The notes beneath the pieces are model-generated. The model ran no database searches. It worked only from the letters and a program-made list of their open reading frames with translations, and was not told where the DNA came from. A DNA stretch of 23,499 bases, from contig CAMOSA010000015.1 in the NCBI GenBank assembly GCA_946624335.1, positions 1 through 23,499 on the forward strand, written 5' to 3'. Shown in pieces: positions 22,788 through 23,499 of the stretch. This DNA is from an uncultured Prevotellaceae bacterium (GTDB taxonomy: Bacteria; Bacteroidota; Bacteroidia; Bacteroidales; Bacteroidaceae). The position numbers and the translations under genes were made by a program. Within the stretch, counting starts at the first letter, position 1. Every line of letters starts with the position of its first letter.

Positions 22788-23499
22788 ATGAATAACTTAT
22801 CTGACCGTCTCAACCGCCTCGCTCCATCGGCCACGTTGGCTATGAGTCAACGCAGCAGCGAGCTGAAGGCACAGGGCATCGACGTCATCAATATGAGTGT
22901 CGGCGAGCCCGATTTCAACACCCCCGACCATATCAAAGCCGCCGCCATCCGTGCGGTGGAGGAGAACTATTCGCGCTATTCGCCTGTGCCTGGATATCCC
23001 GCACTGCGACAGGCCATCGTCGAGAAGCTGAAGAACGAGAACGGCCTGGACTTCCAACCCTCGCAGATCTTGTGCTCCAACGGAGCCAAGCAGAGTGTCT
23101 GCAACGCCGTTATGGCGCTGGTCAACGCAGGCGACGAGGTGATCATTCCCGCTCCCTATTGGGTCAGTTACCCGCAGATGGTGCTGCTGGCCGAAGGAAC
23201 GCCGGTCTATATCGAAGCCCCTATCGAGCAAGACTTCAAGATCACACCCGAACAACTCGAGGCTGCCATCACGCCCAAGACACGCGCCTTCATTCTCTGC
23301 TCGCCCTCGAACCCCACGGGCTCGGTTTACAGCAAGGAAGAGTTGCGGGGGCTGGCTGAGGTCATCGCACGCCACGAGAACATCATCGTCCTCGCCGACG
23401 AGATCTACGAGCACATCAACTATGTCGGTCGTCACGAGTCTATCGCGCAGTTCGAGGAAATTCGCGACCGCGTTGTCATCATCAACGGCGTCAGCAAAG
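22788..23499 (+). CDS. aspC: Class I PLP-dependent aminotransferase (aspartate aminotransferase type), 5' part
   Basis: The first 237 residues of a cytosolic aminotransferase, most like the bacterial aspartate aminotransferases of subgroup I-gamma (Thermus type), which interconvert aspartate and oxaloacetate. Visible are the N-terminal MSVGEPDFNTPDHIK, the cofactor-binding CSNGAKQSVCNAV, PAPYWVSYPQMV, SPSNPTGSVYSKEEL (the conserved Asn contacting the ring) and LADEIYEHINY (the Asp that pairs with the pyridine nitrogen and the Tyr near it). The last complete codon, Lys237 in NGVSK, should be the Schiff-base lysine by comparison with the usual (S/A)KAFAMTGWR motif. The small domain lies beyond the window. 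Related enzymes accept other amino acids, so the substrate and the symbol are likely but not certain. Confidence 0.88.
   Translation, partial: MNNLSDRLNRLAPSATLAMSQRSSELKAQGIDVINMSVGEPDFNTPDHIKAAAIRAVEENYSRYSPVPGYPALRQAIVEKLKNENGLDFQPSQILCSNGAKQSVCNAVMALVNAGDEVIIPAPYWVSYPQMVLLAEGTPVYIEAPIEQDFKITPEQLEAAITPKTRAFILCSPSNPTGSVYSKEELRGLAEVIARHENIIVLADEIYEHINYVGRHESIAQFEEIRDRVVIINGVSK

Overview
The window looks like a chromosomal segment of a GC-rich member of the Bacteroidales, most likely Prevotellaceae or a close relative. The evidence is Bacteroidota-type promoters with a TAnnTTTG -7 box in nearly every divergent gap, an almost complete lack of Shine-Dalgarno sites, secreted multidomain glycosidases, DUF2490, DUF4956 and VTC genes, a PorT homologue of the type IX secretion system (T9SS), and the gene order LptF/G permease - ribBA - class I aminotransferase. 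No tRNA, rRNA, CRISPR array, insertion sequence or prophage gene was seen. The placement rests on gene content, not on a database search.

Layout. Positions 2-1612 (-) hold the N-terminal 537 residues of a secreted GH2 glycosidase with an F5/8 type C-like region, running off the left edge. Diverging from it is a 1,302-residue secreted protein (1769-5677) that joins a complete GH29 alpha-L-fucosidase to a complete GH3 beta-glycosidase. It converges, with a 14-nt gap, on a two-component operon (response regulator 7346-6633, histidine kinase 6621-5692). Four half-sites with an exact 11-nt period, resembling Pho boxes, lie upstream of the regulator. After a 411-nt stretch without a convincing gene come frr (9287-8727) and rsgA (8711-7758), both on the minus strand.

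The middle (9521-14745, +) is the least understood part: a VTC-type polyphosphate polymerase domain protein, a DUF4956 membrane protein, a DUF2490 outer-membrane barrel, a small secreted protein with a T9SS-tail-like C terminus, a DUF4353-type beta-helix carbohydrate-binding protein, and PorT. This is the best candidate for an undescribed system: a cytosolic nucleotide-dependent polymerase beside a membrane protein, an outer-membrane barrel and surface proteins. A strong hairpin terminator at 14778-14817 separates it from a minus-strand operon of a GH2 beta-galactosidase (19026-16522) and a lipoprotein 5'-nucleotidase whose two domains are in reversed order (16477-14852).

The right end (19161-23499, +) is housekeeping: an extended LptF/LptG permease, bifunctional ribBA, a 425-nt gap with a long hairpin and a six-copy 22-bp tandem repeat, and a class I aminotransferase cut off at its catalytic lysine. 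Two themes recur: glycan breakdown (GH2, GH29-GH3, GH2) and phosphate (PhoB-like regulator, VTC polymerase, 5'-nucleotidase). A functional link between the phosphate genes is inference only.
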